Positions 9,131 through 16,657 of a stretch of DNA of 64,000 nt are shown here, piece after piece (the stretch's first letter is position 1; the number at the start of each line of letters is the position of its first letter). The notes under the pieces are model-generated. The model ran no database searches. It was not told the DNA's origin and worked only from the letters and a program-made list of their open reading frames with translations. Origin of the DNA: DATKPA01 sp051955985 (lineage in GTDB: Bacteria > Planctomycetota > Phycisphaerae > WQYP01); NCBI GenBank assembly GCA_051955985.1, contig JBQCGD010000027.1, forward strand, positions 42,310 to 106,309, read 5' to 3'. The position numbers were made by a program, and so were the translations under genes.

Positions 9131-9505
9131 TCAACCGCGTCCCTTGCCGAGAAGCAATTCTATCCGCTGCGCGAGCGCCGAATAGCCGATCGCCCCCTTC
9201 ACCAGGTACTCCTGTGCCCCCGCTGCTTTGGCCTGTTTCATCACCGATTCAGAAAAATCCACGCTGTACACCCAGATCGGAACGCCCGCAAACGTCGGAT
9301 CGTGCCGCACCGCGCGGATGAACATCAGCCCGTTCATCACCCCCGGCATCTGCATGTCCAGCACGATCAGCTCCGGCCGACGCACCGCAAGAAGCGACAA
9401 CGCCTCCATCGCGCTGGGAATGGCAATCGCGTTGTAGCCGAGCACGCGGAGGAGACGTTCGAGACTGGCTCCCATCGCCGCGTCATCATCCACGATCAAA
9501 ATCAT
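9131..9505 (-). CDS. Single-domain response regulator
   Basis: This 124-aa protein is only a receiver domain. Acidic residues are at 6-8 (IVDDD), the phosphoacceptor Asp50 is in ELIVLDMQMPG, the switch serine is at position 81 (WVYSVDF) and the conserved lysine at 103 (EYLVKG). There is no output domain, so it probably acts by protein contact like CheY or Spo0F, or as a phosphate relay. The usual MDG after the phosphoacceptor loop is replaced by GVMNG, a small insertion. No kinase lies beside it. The region 8875-9130 between it and the previous gene shows no convincing gene. Confidence 0.9.
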   Translation of the reverse strand: MILIVDDDAAMGASLERLLRVLGYNAIAIPSAMEALSLLAVRRPELIVLDMQMPGVMNGLMFIRAVRHDPTFAGVPIWVYSVDFSESVMKQAKAAGAQEYLVKGAIGYSALAQRIELLLGKGRG

Positions 9506-9679
9506 GGGGATCCACTTGCCTTACAAACCAATTAGTAATGCCCACTGATAATCCGGGCGACTATACGCGCTCCATCGCCGGCTGCAAAGCAGGAACAACG
9601 CGCGAAATTGGCTTTTTTTCAGAAATCTCCCACCCATCCGCGTGCCGCAAAAAGCATGCGGAATCCCGCTCTATTCCTC

Positions 9680-12514
9680 TTATTTCTCGCCGATCAGCAG
9701 ACCCATCTGGGCAATGTCTTCATCGTTGACGACAGGCCCCGACCAGGAGGTGGACGTCAGCGTGTCCGCCCGGTGACGCAGGATGTTGATCCGCCACGAT
9801 GGAGAGCTTCCTCCCACGGCGGGAAACCAGGCCCGTGGAATGGCGACTTCCAGCGTGTACCCCCTGATCTTGCCATCCGATTTATCCGCATTGATGGCGT
9901 ACTTCACCCTCCCTCCCGTTGTCGGAAGCGCATCCACGTAATCGAGCGGCTTATTGGGCGCGTAATGCAGCGTCCGCGACAGCATCGCGCCCCCCGGCTT
10001 GAATGCAAGTTGATACACCGTCTTCGGAAAAGCCCCCGACGCCGCAGCCCCACCCGCCACCTCGATCTGGATCCCGTCCGTCCCCCACCAACGCCCAAGC
10101 GACGTCGGCCAGTCGTTGTTCCGTTCGTCGGAGATGATCGGCTGCGGGCATTCAATCAAGGCGTAGAGGAAGTGATCGTCATACGTGAAGCGGGCGAGCG
10201 CCGGCTGCGGATCCGTGCGAACCCTCCCCGACGAGAGATCCGTCCGCGACAGATAGCGTGTGCCGATCCGCATCGGACCAAAAGCCGGGATCGTCGTGTC
10301 CGCCGGCCATTCGCTCGGACGTGCGTTGATCTGAACCGCCGAACTCGTGCCGCGCGTGCGATATACCGGAATCTGCACCGGCAGTTGAAGCGTCGCTCCG
10401 TTGTGCCGCTCCGTGAGTTCGAGTGTCGAGTTCGCCGCAGGCACGCGATCAAAAGCATCTATGAAACCGGCCAGCGTCAGCGGTATCTCCGCCACGCCCA
10501 GGGGAGAAGCATCGAACGACCGCCGGTCCGCCCGGGCGGCGTTTTCGTTGAGGAGGTTGAGATCTCCTGGAAGCAGCGTGAACCGTGCGTCCATTGCCAC
10601 CGCTGCGTCAACCGGGTTTTCCGCGAGAAGGTGCGGCGTGATAAGAAGGGCATCCCCGTCGCGCCCTGGTCTCATGGCAAACTGGTATCCCGCTATCCGC
10701 GCCACCGGACGACGCGACTTCGCCAGCCAGAGCTGCGCCGCAATGAACGCCGGATCGTTCTCGATATCCGCAGCACCCTGTCCCGGCGTCCCCGCTGCCA
10801 CCAGTTTCTCCAGTAGCTCCGGAAGCGTCTCCCACACCCCCCGATCCGCAGGCCACCCCGCATAAAGATATCCGGGGTCCGGCAGCGGCAGGTCCGGCGA
10901 ATCCAGACGCGGGGCTGTCACCCCTGTCCGGCCCACCACGCCCGCAAAAAGTTCGTTCAGCACGCGCGGCTCGGCACGCTGCTCCAGCAGGCCCACCATC
11001 GCCGTGTCGTTCAATCCTTCCGTCAGCCAGACAAGCCGAAGCGATGGAGAAACGGACAACGTCGCCGGGTCCGCTTTCGCCGGCGGATCAAGAATGAACA
11101 ACGGCCGATTGACCCCTCGCGCCTGTGTCGCCGGTGTGTTGGCGAGGAAATCCGAACGGTCAATTGCGTCGCGCCAGACAAATCCGCGGACCTGCTGCGA
11201 ATTCCCGCTGGGCGCTGACCGCGCGGCGCACACCCATGGCCACTCGCGAACCGACTGCTCGCTCGCCAGCGACCCCGCCGGCGGAAGACGCGGATCGGAA
11301 TCATCAATCGTCCACAAACGCGGCTGCGGCACCTTGGCGCTCGGAATGGTGACCGCCAGGAAATCCCGCGTCATGTGAAGGCGGAGCGTCTGCGCGATGT
11401 CGTTGCGCAGCTGCAGATCAGCCCCGGGATCCACCAGCGCCGGGTGAAGAAACGCCGGTGTGGCCGTCCACCCCTTTTCCGTAAAGTGCTGCGCGCAGGC
11501 GGCAATGTACTGCCGTAGTTGTGTCGGCGAATCGCTGATCCGCCGCGGCGGCCGCGGAGCCAGCCACACCGGCAGCGGAATCCGGTCTTCAAATGCCGTT
11601 CCATCCATATACGGCTGCACGAGCCCGTCGTACGCGTTCCAATCCAGCGAAACCCGCCCCACCTCATCGACACGCACGCGCGGCGCAATGTCTTCCACAA
11701 ACAGCGCGATCCCCTTCCGCTCGGCCTCGCGCACCAGCGCATCCAGTTGCTCGACCGCAAGCGCCGCCTCTGGATCCGACCGATCCAGGTAGATCGCATT
11801 GATCTTGCTGTACGACTCCGGAAGAAGCCGCGTGAGCGCGGCCGTCGTCGTCGTGGCGACCGCCAGCACCCGCGGATCACTCGGAAGCGTCACATCCGCG
11901 ATATGAATGGCCAGCGAGGCATGTTCCACCGGCCGGTTCGGAATCGCGATCGCCACCGGCAGCAGGTAGTCGCCCGGATCCTGCAGCGGAGAGATCTCCA
12001 CCTGCAGGTACAGCGGGAACGGGTTCGTCACCGTGTAGGTCTCGTCCCCCCCCTTTGAGGTTTCGATCGGCAGTTTTACCAGGGAGGAGCCGGCATCGGA
12101 GGAGGTCTGCGCAAACCCGGTGAGCTGTTCAACCGCCGGGCCCGCGACCTCGCCACGTGCGATGTGGCTGGTAAAAAGCGAAAAACTCTCGCCCGGGGTA
12201 TTGATCCACGGAGCCGGTCCCGTGGGCGCGGAGAGGGTGATGTGCATGCCGGCGACGACCACGGGAAGGTCCAGGCGGACAAAACTCGACTGTCGCCGCG
12301 CCGAATGGAGATTCCAGAGGACCGGGGCCGGCGGTGAACCCTCCGGGCTCGCGGACTTTCCCGCAGGCGTCCCTTGCCCGGGCTTGGCCGACGGCGTCGG
12401 CGCGCAGGAAGTAAGGACCGCGGCAAGGAGAACCACCCCGGAAAAAGGAACCACCACGGAGCGGCGGGACCGGAAAAAAGGGCGGTGCTTCGCGTCGGGA
12501 GAGTGATCAGGCAT
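9680..12514 (-). CDS. Large lipoprotein with glycoside-hydrolase-like core and CBM9-like C-terminus
   Basis: This is a 944-aa secreted protein. The N-terminus has a basic stretch, a hydrophobic core and a lipobox-like VLTSCAP, so it is probably lipid-anchored. The middle (about residues 215-420) has a TIM-barrel-like flavour (INAIYLDRSD, YDGLVQPYMDG, WLAPRPPRR) reminiscent of the GH123/DUF4091 group. The last 200 residues contain YDDHFLYALIEC, WGTDGIQIEVAGG and a terminal strand set as in the CBM9-like sugar-binding fold used by many planctomycete surface proteins. A catalytic assignment is not possible by eye. An 8-base homopolymer (plus-strand C at 12046-12053) lies in the coding region. 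A role in polysaccharide capture or hydrolysis is an inference. Confidence 0.75.
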   Translation of the reverse strand: MPDHSPDAKHRPFFRSRRSVVVPFSGVVLLAAVLTSCAPTPSAKPGQGTPAGKSASPEGSPPAPVLWNLHSARRQSSFVRLDLPVVVAGMHITLSAPTGPAPWINTPGESFSLFTSHIARGEVAGPAVEQLTGFAQTSSDAGSSLVKLPIETSKGGDETYTVTNPFPLYLQVEISPLQDPGDYLLPVAIAIPNRPVEHASLAIHIADVTLPSDPRVLAVATTTTAALTRLLPESYSKINAIYLDRSDPEAALAVEQLDALVREAERKGIALFVEDIAPRVRVDEVGRVSLDWNAYDGLVQPYMDGTAFEDRIPLPVWLAPRPPRRISDSPTQLRQYIAACAQHFTEKGWTATPAFLHPALVDPGADLQLRNDIAQTLRLHMTRDFLAVTIPSAKVPQPRLWTIDDSDPRLPPAGSLASEQSVREWPWVCAARSAPSGNSQQVRGFVWRDAIDRSDFLANTPATQARGVNRPLFILDPPAKADPATLSVSPSLRLVWLTEGLNDTAMVGLLEQRAEPRVLNELFAGVVGRTGVTAPRLDSPDLPLPDPGYLYAGWPADRGVWETLPELLEKLVAAGTPGQGAADIENDPAFIAAQLWLAKSRRPVARIAGYQFAMRPGRDGDALLITPHLLAENPVDAAVAMDARFTLLPGDLNLLNENAARADRRSFDASPLGVAEIPLTLAGFIDAFDRVPAANSTLELTERHNGATLQLPVQIPVYRTRGTSSAVQINARPSEWPADTTIPAFGPMRIGTRYLSRTDLSSGRVRTDPQPALARFTYDDHFLYALIECPQPIISDERNNDWPTSLGRWWGTDGIQIEVAGGAAASGAFPKTVYQLAFKPGGAMLSRTLHYAPNKPLDYVDALPTTGGRVKYAINADKSDGKIRGYTLEVAIPRAWFPAVGGSSPSWRINILRHRADTLTSTSWSGPVVNDEDIAQMGLLIGEK

Positions 12515-12744
12515 GGGGCCATCCGTCTGAGGAGTCGGCGGGTTGCATCATCGTTGGGCAGTTGCGCCGCCGTGCAAGGCATGCTGATGATCAAGTGAGC
12601 AGGCTGCAGGCACGCGAATTTCCGTATTGTGCGCTCTGAACAAAAATTTAGCCAGACGCAGAATGGCGTTTTTCACAGCAAAAACCGCCTTTTTTCCAGG
12701 ATTTCCAGCTCGGCACGCCTGGAGGAAAACGGGAGCCGAAGAAC

Positions 12745-12760
12745 TGGCACGTACCTTGTT
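12745..12760 (+). promoter_or_regulatory. Near-consensus sigma-54 promoter upstream of the stem-loop array
   Basis: TGGCACGTACCTTGTT matches TGGCACG-N4-TTGCW at every specified base except the -12 C, which is T here. Transcription would begin near 12771, about 60 bases before the first hairpin of the array, on the array strand. The missing -12 C weakens the call, since that position is usually critical. The perfect sigma-54 site at 62121-62136 shows that the organism uses this sigma factor. Confidence 0.35.
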
Positions 12761-12830
12761 ATTAGAGACCAGCGTGACAAATGAATAAAACGAAACCGGG
12801 CAGTGCGGTGCTCGGATTTCGCGACCGACC

Positions 12831-12936
12831 ATGGCGTGATGGTGCGTTTCCTCCAGAAGCCGCCATCGCGTACCAAGACTCGTTTCCTCCTCCGCCAAAC
12901 CGCGAGGACATGACCCTCGTCCTCGCGGTTTTTTGT
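12831..12936 (+). ncRNA. Candidate small RNA unit 1 with anti-SD motif and terminator hairpin
   Basis: A 5' hairpin (stem 12834-12842 with 12863-12871, with G-U pairs) holds TTTCCTCC in its loop. The segment CGTTTCCTCCTCCGCCAA (12881-12898) follows. Then comes a perfect 12-bp stem, AACCGCGAGGAC at 12898-12909 pairing with 12919-12930, a 9-base loop and six T (12929-12934). The T run fixes the strand as plus. CCTCCTCC is complementary to Shine-Dalgarno sequences. No protein reading fits. Confidence 0.6.
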
Positions 12937-12939
12937 AAG

Positions 12940-13033
12940 CAACCGGATGCCGACTACCGGCACCGCTTTATGGAACTCGTTTCCTCCTCCGCCAAACCGC
13001 GAGGACATTTACCCTCGTCCTCGCGGTTTTTGT
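12940..13033 (+). ncRNA. Candidate small RNA unit 2 of the tandem array
   Basis: A short 5' hairpin (TGCCG 12948-12952 with CGGCA 12958-12962, extended by CGG/CCG around a bulged A) is followed by the same 18-base CGTTTCCTCCTCCGCCAA at 12978-12995. The same 12-bp terminator stem follows (12995-13006 with 13017-13028), then five T. The terminator stem is identical to unit 1, while the 5' hairpin is unrelated in sequence, so structure is kept where sequence is not. Confidence 0.6.
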
Positions 13034-13150
13034 AAACAACCGGCGGCCGCTTGTGGCCAACACCGCAAGCGGCCGCCGTTTCAAGAAACTCGTTTCCTCC
13101 TCCGCCAAGCCGTGTGGACACCTACCCTCGTCCACACGGCTTTTTTTTAT
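13034..13150 (+). ncRNA. Candidate small RNA unit 3 of the tandem array, covarying terminator stem
   Basis: The 5' hairpin is a perfect 13-bp stem (13041-13053 with 13066-13078, CGGCGGCCGCTTG). CGTTTCCTCCTCCGCCAA recurs at 13091-13108. The terminator stem is AGCCGTGTGGAC (13108-13119) pairing with 13130-13141, followed by eight T. Compared with units 1 and 2, three stem positions differ and all three partners have changed to keep pairing. The loop still ends in the invariant ACCCTC. Confidence 0.62.
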
Positions 13151-13289
13151 TTTTTTGCCGCCAAAAGGGTGCAAAATGGGACGATTTAGGTGCGTTCCCC
13201 GGCGTTTCAGGGGGAAAAAGGGGAGAAAAAGCGCAGGTTCTCACGAGTTCTTGACCGGAGGCGAGATTTTCCTATGATATGGGGCTCGA

Positions 13290-13362
<73 letters not shown>

Positions 13363-13364
13363 AT

Positions 13365-13391
13365 AAGCCGTGAGAAATCGCGGCTTTTTTT
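13365..13391 (+). terminator. Terminator after tRNA-Lys
   Basis: An 8-bp stem (13365-13372, AAGCCGTG, with 13379-13386, one G-U pair) and a 6-base loop run into a T tract (TTTTTTT). It begins three bases after the tRNA and ends at the stop codon of the convergent gene 13390-13683. Confidence 0.85.
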
Positions 13392-13683
13392 ATGCGCAGG
13401 GAGGGCTGGGGGTGGCGAGGGCGGTTCCGCATTCGGGGCAGCGGCTAGGCGTGGCGCGGAGGTCGTAGCCGCAACTGGGGCAGAGACCGAGGCGGAGACG
13501 CCGGGTTGCAAGTCGGCGGTGGTGCGTGGCGCCGGCGAGAACGGTCAAAAGGACAAGCATGACGACCGGGAAAAGGACGATTACCGCCGGTGTCCCCAGG
13601 CGCTCGCTCGTCCAGAGGGAGGCACCGATGACGCTGAAAACGAGGGCGCTTCGAATCAGATGTTTGATGGTCCTGCGGGACAT
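13390..13683 (-). CDS. Small membrane protein with C-terminal zinc ribbon
   Basis: This 97-aa protein has two adjacent hydrophobic segments (about residues 11-28 and 31-52), a basic linker and the ribbon LCPSCGYDLRATPSRCPECG. It shares the CGY[D/N]L...CPECG signature with the proteins at 5010-5933 and 45442-46353. The start MSRRTIKHLI was chosen because residues further upstream in the open frame are Pro/Arg/Ser-rich filler that overlaps the start region of the divergent gene. Function is unknown. The stop codon lies inside the tRNA-Lys terminator T tract. Confidence 0.65.
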   Translation of the reverse strand: MSRRTIKHLIRSALVFSVIGASLWTSERLGTPAVIVLFPVVMLVLLTVLAGATHHRRLATRRLRLGLCPSCGYDLRATPSRCPECGTALATPSPPCA

Positions 13684-13811
13684 GTTCACCCGGTCAAGAA
13701 CACCCGAAAGGGCCGCCCCGGGGAGAGTTGCCGGCCGGCGGCTTTTTGCACTCCTCCAACGCCCGCAGGACGATACAATATGGACGAGCATTGAGTCACG
13801 GGAGACGGGAC

Positions 13812-15830
13812 ATGGCCGACGTACAGGTGCGGGTGGGTTCGGAAAACGCGGAAGAGTACGGCGTGATCGCGCGCAGCGTGAACCGGGTGCGGCGACGGTT
13901 GTGGATGGTCCGCGCGGGAGAACGGGCGGTGGTGGGATTGGTCTGGGGGGCGGTGGCCGGATTATTCTTCGTGGGGGCCCGGCTGGTGGTGGATTGGTCC
14001 CCCTGGGCGAGCTTCGCGATTGCGGTATTGCCGATTTGTGGGGCAGGGTGGATGTGGCGGGAGGCCCGCAAGGCCCACGGGGTGGTGGCGTCGAGACTGG
14101 TGATCCGGTTGTTTGCGGCGCTGACGGCATTGCTGGCGGTGGGCACGGTGATCCTGCTCGCGAATGCCGGGACGATGCATGCCGCGACGTGGCTCTTCGC
14201 AGTGGTGCCGTTGGCCGTATTCTCACTTGCCGGCGCGGCCACCGTTCGGGCGGTGGATGCGAAAGCGGCAGCCATCTTCATTGATCAACAGGTGGGATTA
14301 AAGGAGCGGGTATCGACGGCGCTGGAATTCCTGCACGTCGCGCCGACGTCTCCCATGGAAGCCGCGTTCCGGCAACCGGTGCTGGCCTCTGCGGTCGAAG
14401 CGTGCAACAAGGCGGGTCGGGCGAAGATCGGGTACGCACGGGCGGACCAGCGGCTGTATGCGACGGCGGCAACCATTGCCGTGGCGGCCGTCGCGGTGAG
14501 TTTCCTCACCCCCCTGCCGGCCGCGGCGCGGACTTCCCAGAAGCAGTATGTGGTGGTGGCGGAGAAGGGGAAGAAACTGGAGAAGATTCTCGAGGAACTG
14601 GCCCAGAAGCCGGAGAACGCGAACGAGGAAGCGCAGTCGAAGCTGAAGCCTTTGAAGACCACTCTGGCGGAATTGAAGAAGGGGAACATGAGCCCGTTCG
14701 AGGCCGAGGAGCGGCTGGCGGAGGAGCGCGCCGACCTGCAGAAGGAAAAGGACCAGCAGGATGCCATGGACCGCGTTGAGAAGGCGCTGGACAACATCAA
14801 AGACATGGAGCAGGTGAAGCAGGCGACCGACCAGATGAAGCAGGGTGACGCGACCCACGCCGATGGGCAAAGCAGCCCGGGCGATTCGAAAAACGGCCAG
14901 CAGGCGCTCAAGGACGCGACCGGCGCATTGGGTAATAAATTGAACAATGGGGGGATGACGAAGGACGAGAAAGAGAAACTGGCGCAGGGGTTGGAGGACG
15001 CAGCGAAATCTGCAACGGGCGCCCCGGATCTCAAAGACGCTTTGAGCAGGGCGGCGGAATCTGTGCGGAAGAACGATGGGGGCGGGCTGGCGAACAATTT
15101 GAATCAGGCAGGCCAATGCATGTCCAAGGGAGGAAGTCCGCGTCTTTCCGGCCAGGCGCTCAAGGACGCCATGGATGCGATCGACCGGGCAACCGCGGGC
15201 GGGCACGGCGGCGATGAAGACCGCGCGCGGGACGGGAATGGGCCGGGAAATCAGGGACAAAACGGCGGGCAGATGGCCAGCGCGCAGCAGCCGCAGCAGC
15301 AGGGTGGTGGCCAGCAGGGTGGGGGTCAGCAGCAGATGGGGCAGCAAGGAGGCGGGCAGCAGGGTGGTGGGCAACAGGGCGGCGGCCAGCGTGGCGAAGG
15401 GGCAGGGCAATCCGCCGGCGGGCAGGCGGGAAGCGGTAAACAAAACGGGAACAACGGGCGGGGGAACGGTGGAACCCCGCAGAGCTCCAGTGGGGGATCG
15501 ACGAACATGCACGCGCCATCGGGGCCGGGGGAATACGGCGTGCATGCCATCGGGCGGTCCGTCGGCGGTTCTGAATCGTACGTGCGCGTGTATGACGAGC
15601 AACGGACGCAGACGCAGGGCGAGACGGAGAAAGTCTCGGGACAGATCAATCCTCTCGCGCCGGCCGCCGGAACGATCCACGTGCTTGGGCAGGGAGAGAA
15701 GAGCGACCCGACGATTCAGACCTACGAATCCCAGTTGCCGGCGGCACGGAAACGCGCGATGGATGATCTGCAGACGCAGCAGGTGCCGCCGCAGTACCGG
15801 GACCTCATCCGCGAGTATTACAATAAGTAA
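13812..15830 (+). CDS. Large membrane protein with coiled-coil and Gln/Gly-rich region (DUF4175-like)
   Basis: This is a 672-aa protein. Four hydrophobic segments lie in the first 225 residues. A long charged coiled-coil-like domain follows (about 240-430, with repeated K/E/Q/A and LEKILEELAQK), then a Gln/Gly-rich low-complexity stretch (15290-15420, repeated GGQQ units) and a conserved C-terminus YESQLPAARKRAMDDLQTQQ...QYRDLIREYYNK. This architecture resembles the large DUF4175-type membrane proteins that accompany aerotolerance/MoxR operons in Planctomycetes, but no such genes are adjacent here. The start MADVQVRVGS follows GGGAGACGGGAC. The name is a family guess; the layout is clear. Confidence 0.8.
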   Translation: MADVQVRVGSENAEEYGVIARSVNRVRRRLWMVRAGERAVVGLVWGAVAGLFFVGARLVVDWSPWASFAIAVLPICGAGWMWREARKAHGVVASRLVIRLFAALTALLAVGTVILLANAGTMHAATWLFAVVPLAVFSLAGAATVRAVDAKAAAIFIDQQVGLKERVSTALEFLHVAPTSPMEAAFRQPVLASAVEACNKAGRAKIGYARADQRLYATAATIAVAAVAVSFLTPLPAAARTSQKQYVVVAEKGKKLEKILEELAQKPENANEEAQSKLKPLKTTLAELKKGNMSPFEAEERLAEERADLQKEKDQQDAMDRVEKALDNIKDMEQVKQATDQMKQGDATHADGQSSPGDSKNGQQALKDATGALGNKLNNGGMTKDEKEKLAQGLEDAAKSATGAPDLKDALSRAAESVRKNDGGGLANNLNQAGQCMSKGGSPRLSGQALKDAMDAIDRATAGGHGGDEDRARDGNGPGNQGQNGGQMASAQQPQQQGGGQQGGGQQQMGQQGGGQQGGGQQGGGQRGEGAGQSAGGQAGSGKQNGNNGRGNGGTPQSSSGGSTNMHAPSGPGEYGVHAIGRSVGGSESYVRVYDEQRTQTQGETEKVSGQINPLAPAAGTIHVLGQGEKSDPTIQTYESQLPAARKRAMDDLQTQQVPPQYRDLIREYYNK

Positions 15831-15858
15831 GGGGAAAAAGGCAATTCGAGGGGAGGAA

Positions 15859-15931
15859 TGGACCGGGTGGGGCTCGAACCCACGACCCACGCCTTAAAAG
15901 GGCGTTGCTCTACCAACTGAGCTACCAGTCC
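15859..15931 (-). tRNA. tRNA-Lys(TTT)
   Basis: This is a complete 73-base cloverleaf on the minus strand. Acceptor GGACTGG pairs with CCGGTCC (one T-G pair), anticodon stem ACGCC/GGCGT encloses CTTTTAA with anticodon TTT, the T arm is GTGGG/CCCAC, and the discriminator is A. Both lysine isoacceptors therefore lie within 2.6 kb, in opposite orientations. Confidence 0.97.
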
Positions 15932-16042
15932 GCCACCGCTTTCGCGGCAAGCACCTCATCTTACCCATCGGCTGCGCCATATCAAGCGTCCGGCGACAGG
16001 TGTTGAATTACGGGAATGGAGGAGGGGGCGGAGGAGAGGAAC

Positions 16043-16285
16043 TCAATTGCGGGTGACGAGTTTAGAGCCGTCCGCATAGCCGATGGTGGCAATGAGTCCC
16101 CTCCGCGGGGCGGAAGAGGCGGGATGACCGTGAATGAAATCGTTGGAATGGTCGAGCCCCCAGAGCATGGGCGGGGCGGACCGTCGAGCCTGGCGATGGC
16201 GGTAGGCGAGGAAGAAGAGACCGCAAATGAGCCCGAGCGAGACCATGGTGGCAAGTACGAGGTAGGAAAGAAATTGCCCAAACAT
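16043..16285 (-). CDS. Possible 80-aa single-pass membrane protein
   Basis: The reading MFGQFLSYLVLATMVSLGLI begins with a hydrophobic helix (residues 5-27), then a basic stop-transfer patch (RHRQARR), and a polar tail ending KLVTRN. Composition and positive-inside charge look like a real small membrane protein. The ribosome binding site is weak (AGGGTG) and the family is not recognised. The 209 bases to the next small gene (16286-16494) hold nothing I can name. Confidence 0.45.
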   Translation of the reverse strand: MFGQFLSYLVLATMVSLGLICGLFFLAYRHRQARRSAPPMLWGLDHSNDFIHGHPASSAPRRGLIATIGYADGSKLVTRN

Positions 16286-16494
16286 AAAACACCCTGCGAG
16301 CTGGAGCTTATCTTCCGGCGCTTCAAAGCAACAGGGCCCGCAAGAGAAATGCCAGCGTGCGCCAGCCTGCACTGACGGGAGTGTCCACGGCAGCTCAAGT
16401 GAGCGCTCCGCCAGCCCAGACTCGCCGAGGGCGGTCACCTCAGCCACGGCAACGTAGAAGTGCAGCAACCAATCTGGACAAAGAGACCGCTGCG

Positions 16495-16623
16495 TCAGCG
16501 TCGGGGAACATCTTCTTCGTCTTCGGGCTTCTTGTGCCACCACTGGTGGTTCATGATGGCGATATATAGTGCGCTGCCGACGACAATGGCAATGCAGACA
16601 AAGATGACAAAGCAGGTGGGCAT
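16495..16623 (-). CDS. Possible 42-aa single-pass membrane protein
   Basis: The reading MPTCFVIFVCIAIVVGSALY starts with one transmembrane helix of about 22 residues, followed by NHQWWHKKPEDEEDVPRR, a short charged cytoplasmic tail. The sharp switch from hydrophobic to acidic/basic is typical of genuine small membrane proteins. It lies 34 bases downstream of the TPR-methyltransferase gene on the same strand and may be co-transcribed with it. There is no clear ribosome binding site. Confidence 0.5.
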   Translation of the reverse strand: MPTCFVIFVCIAIVVGSALYIAIMNHQWWHKKPEDEEDVPRR

Positions 16624-16657
16624 ATTGGCTCAACGTTAGGGGAGCGGGTTCTGTGCA

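Noticed and set aside
8990..9535. A plus-strand frame starting with a hydrophobic stretch (MEVAPCCCAVWFLAVGVLAL)
   Set aside because: The start looks membrane-like, but the rest runs antisense through the response regulator and becomes Arg/His-rich.
12781..13035. Open frames across the stem-loop array
   Set aside because: They are interrupted differently in each unit and read through terminator hairpins; the repeats keep base pairing, not a reading frame.
12831..13150. CRISPR array
   Set aside because: There are only three units, the spaced segments are hairpins, T runs follow each unit and no cas gene is present.
15290..15420. Repeat region as a DNA satellite
   Set aside because: It is the Gln/Gly-rich coding segment of the large membrane protein, in frame throughout.
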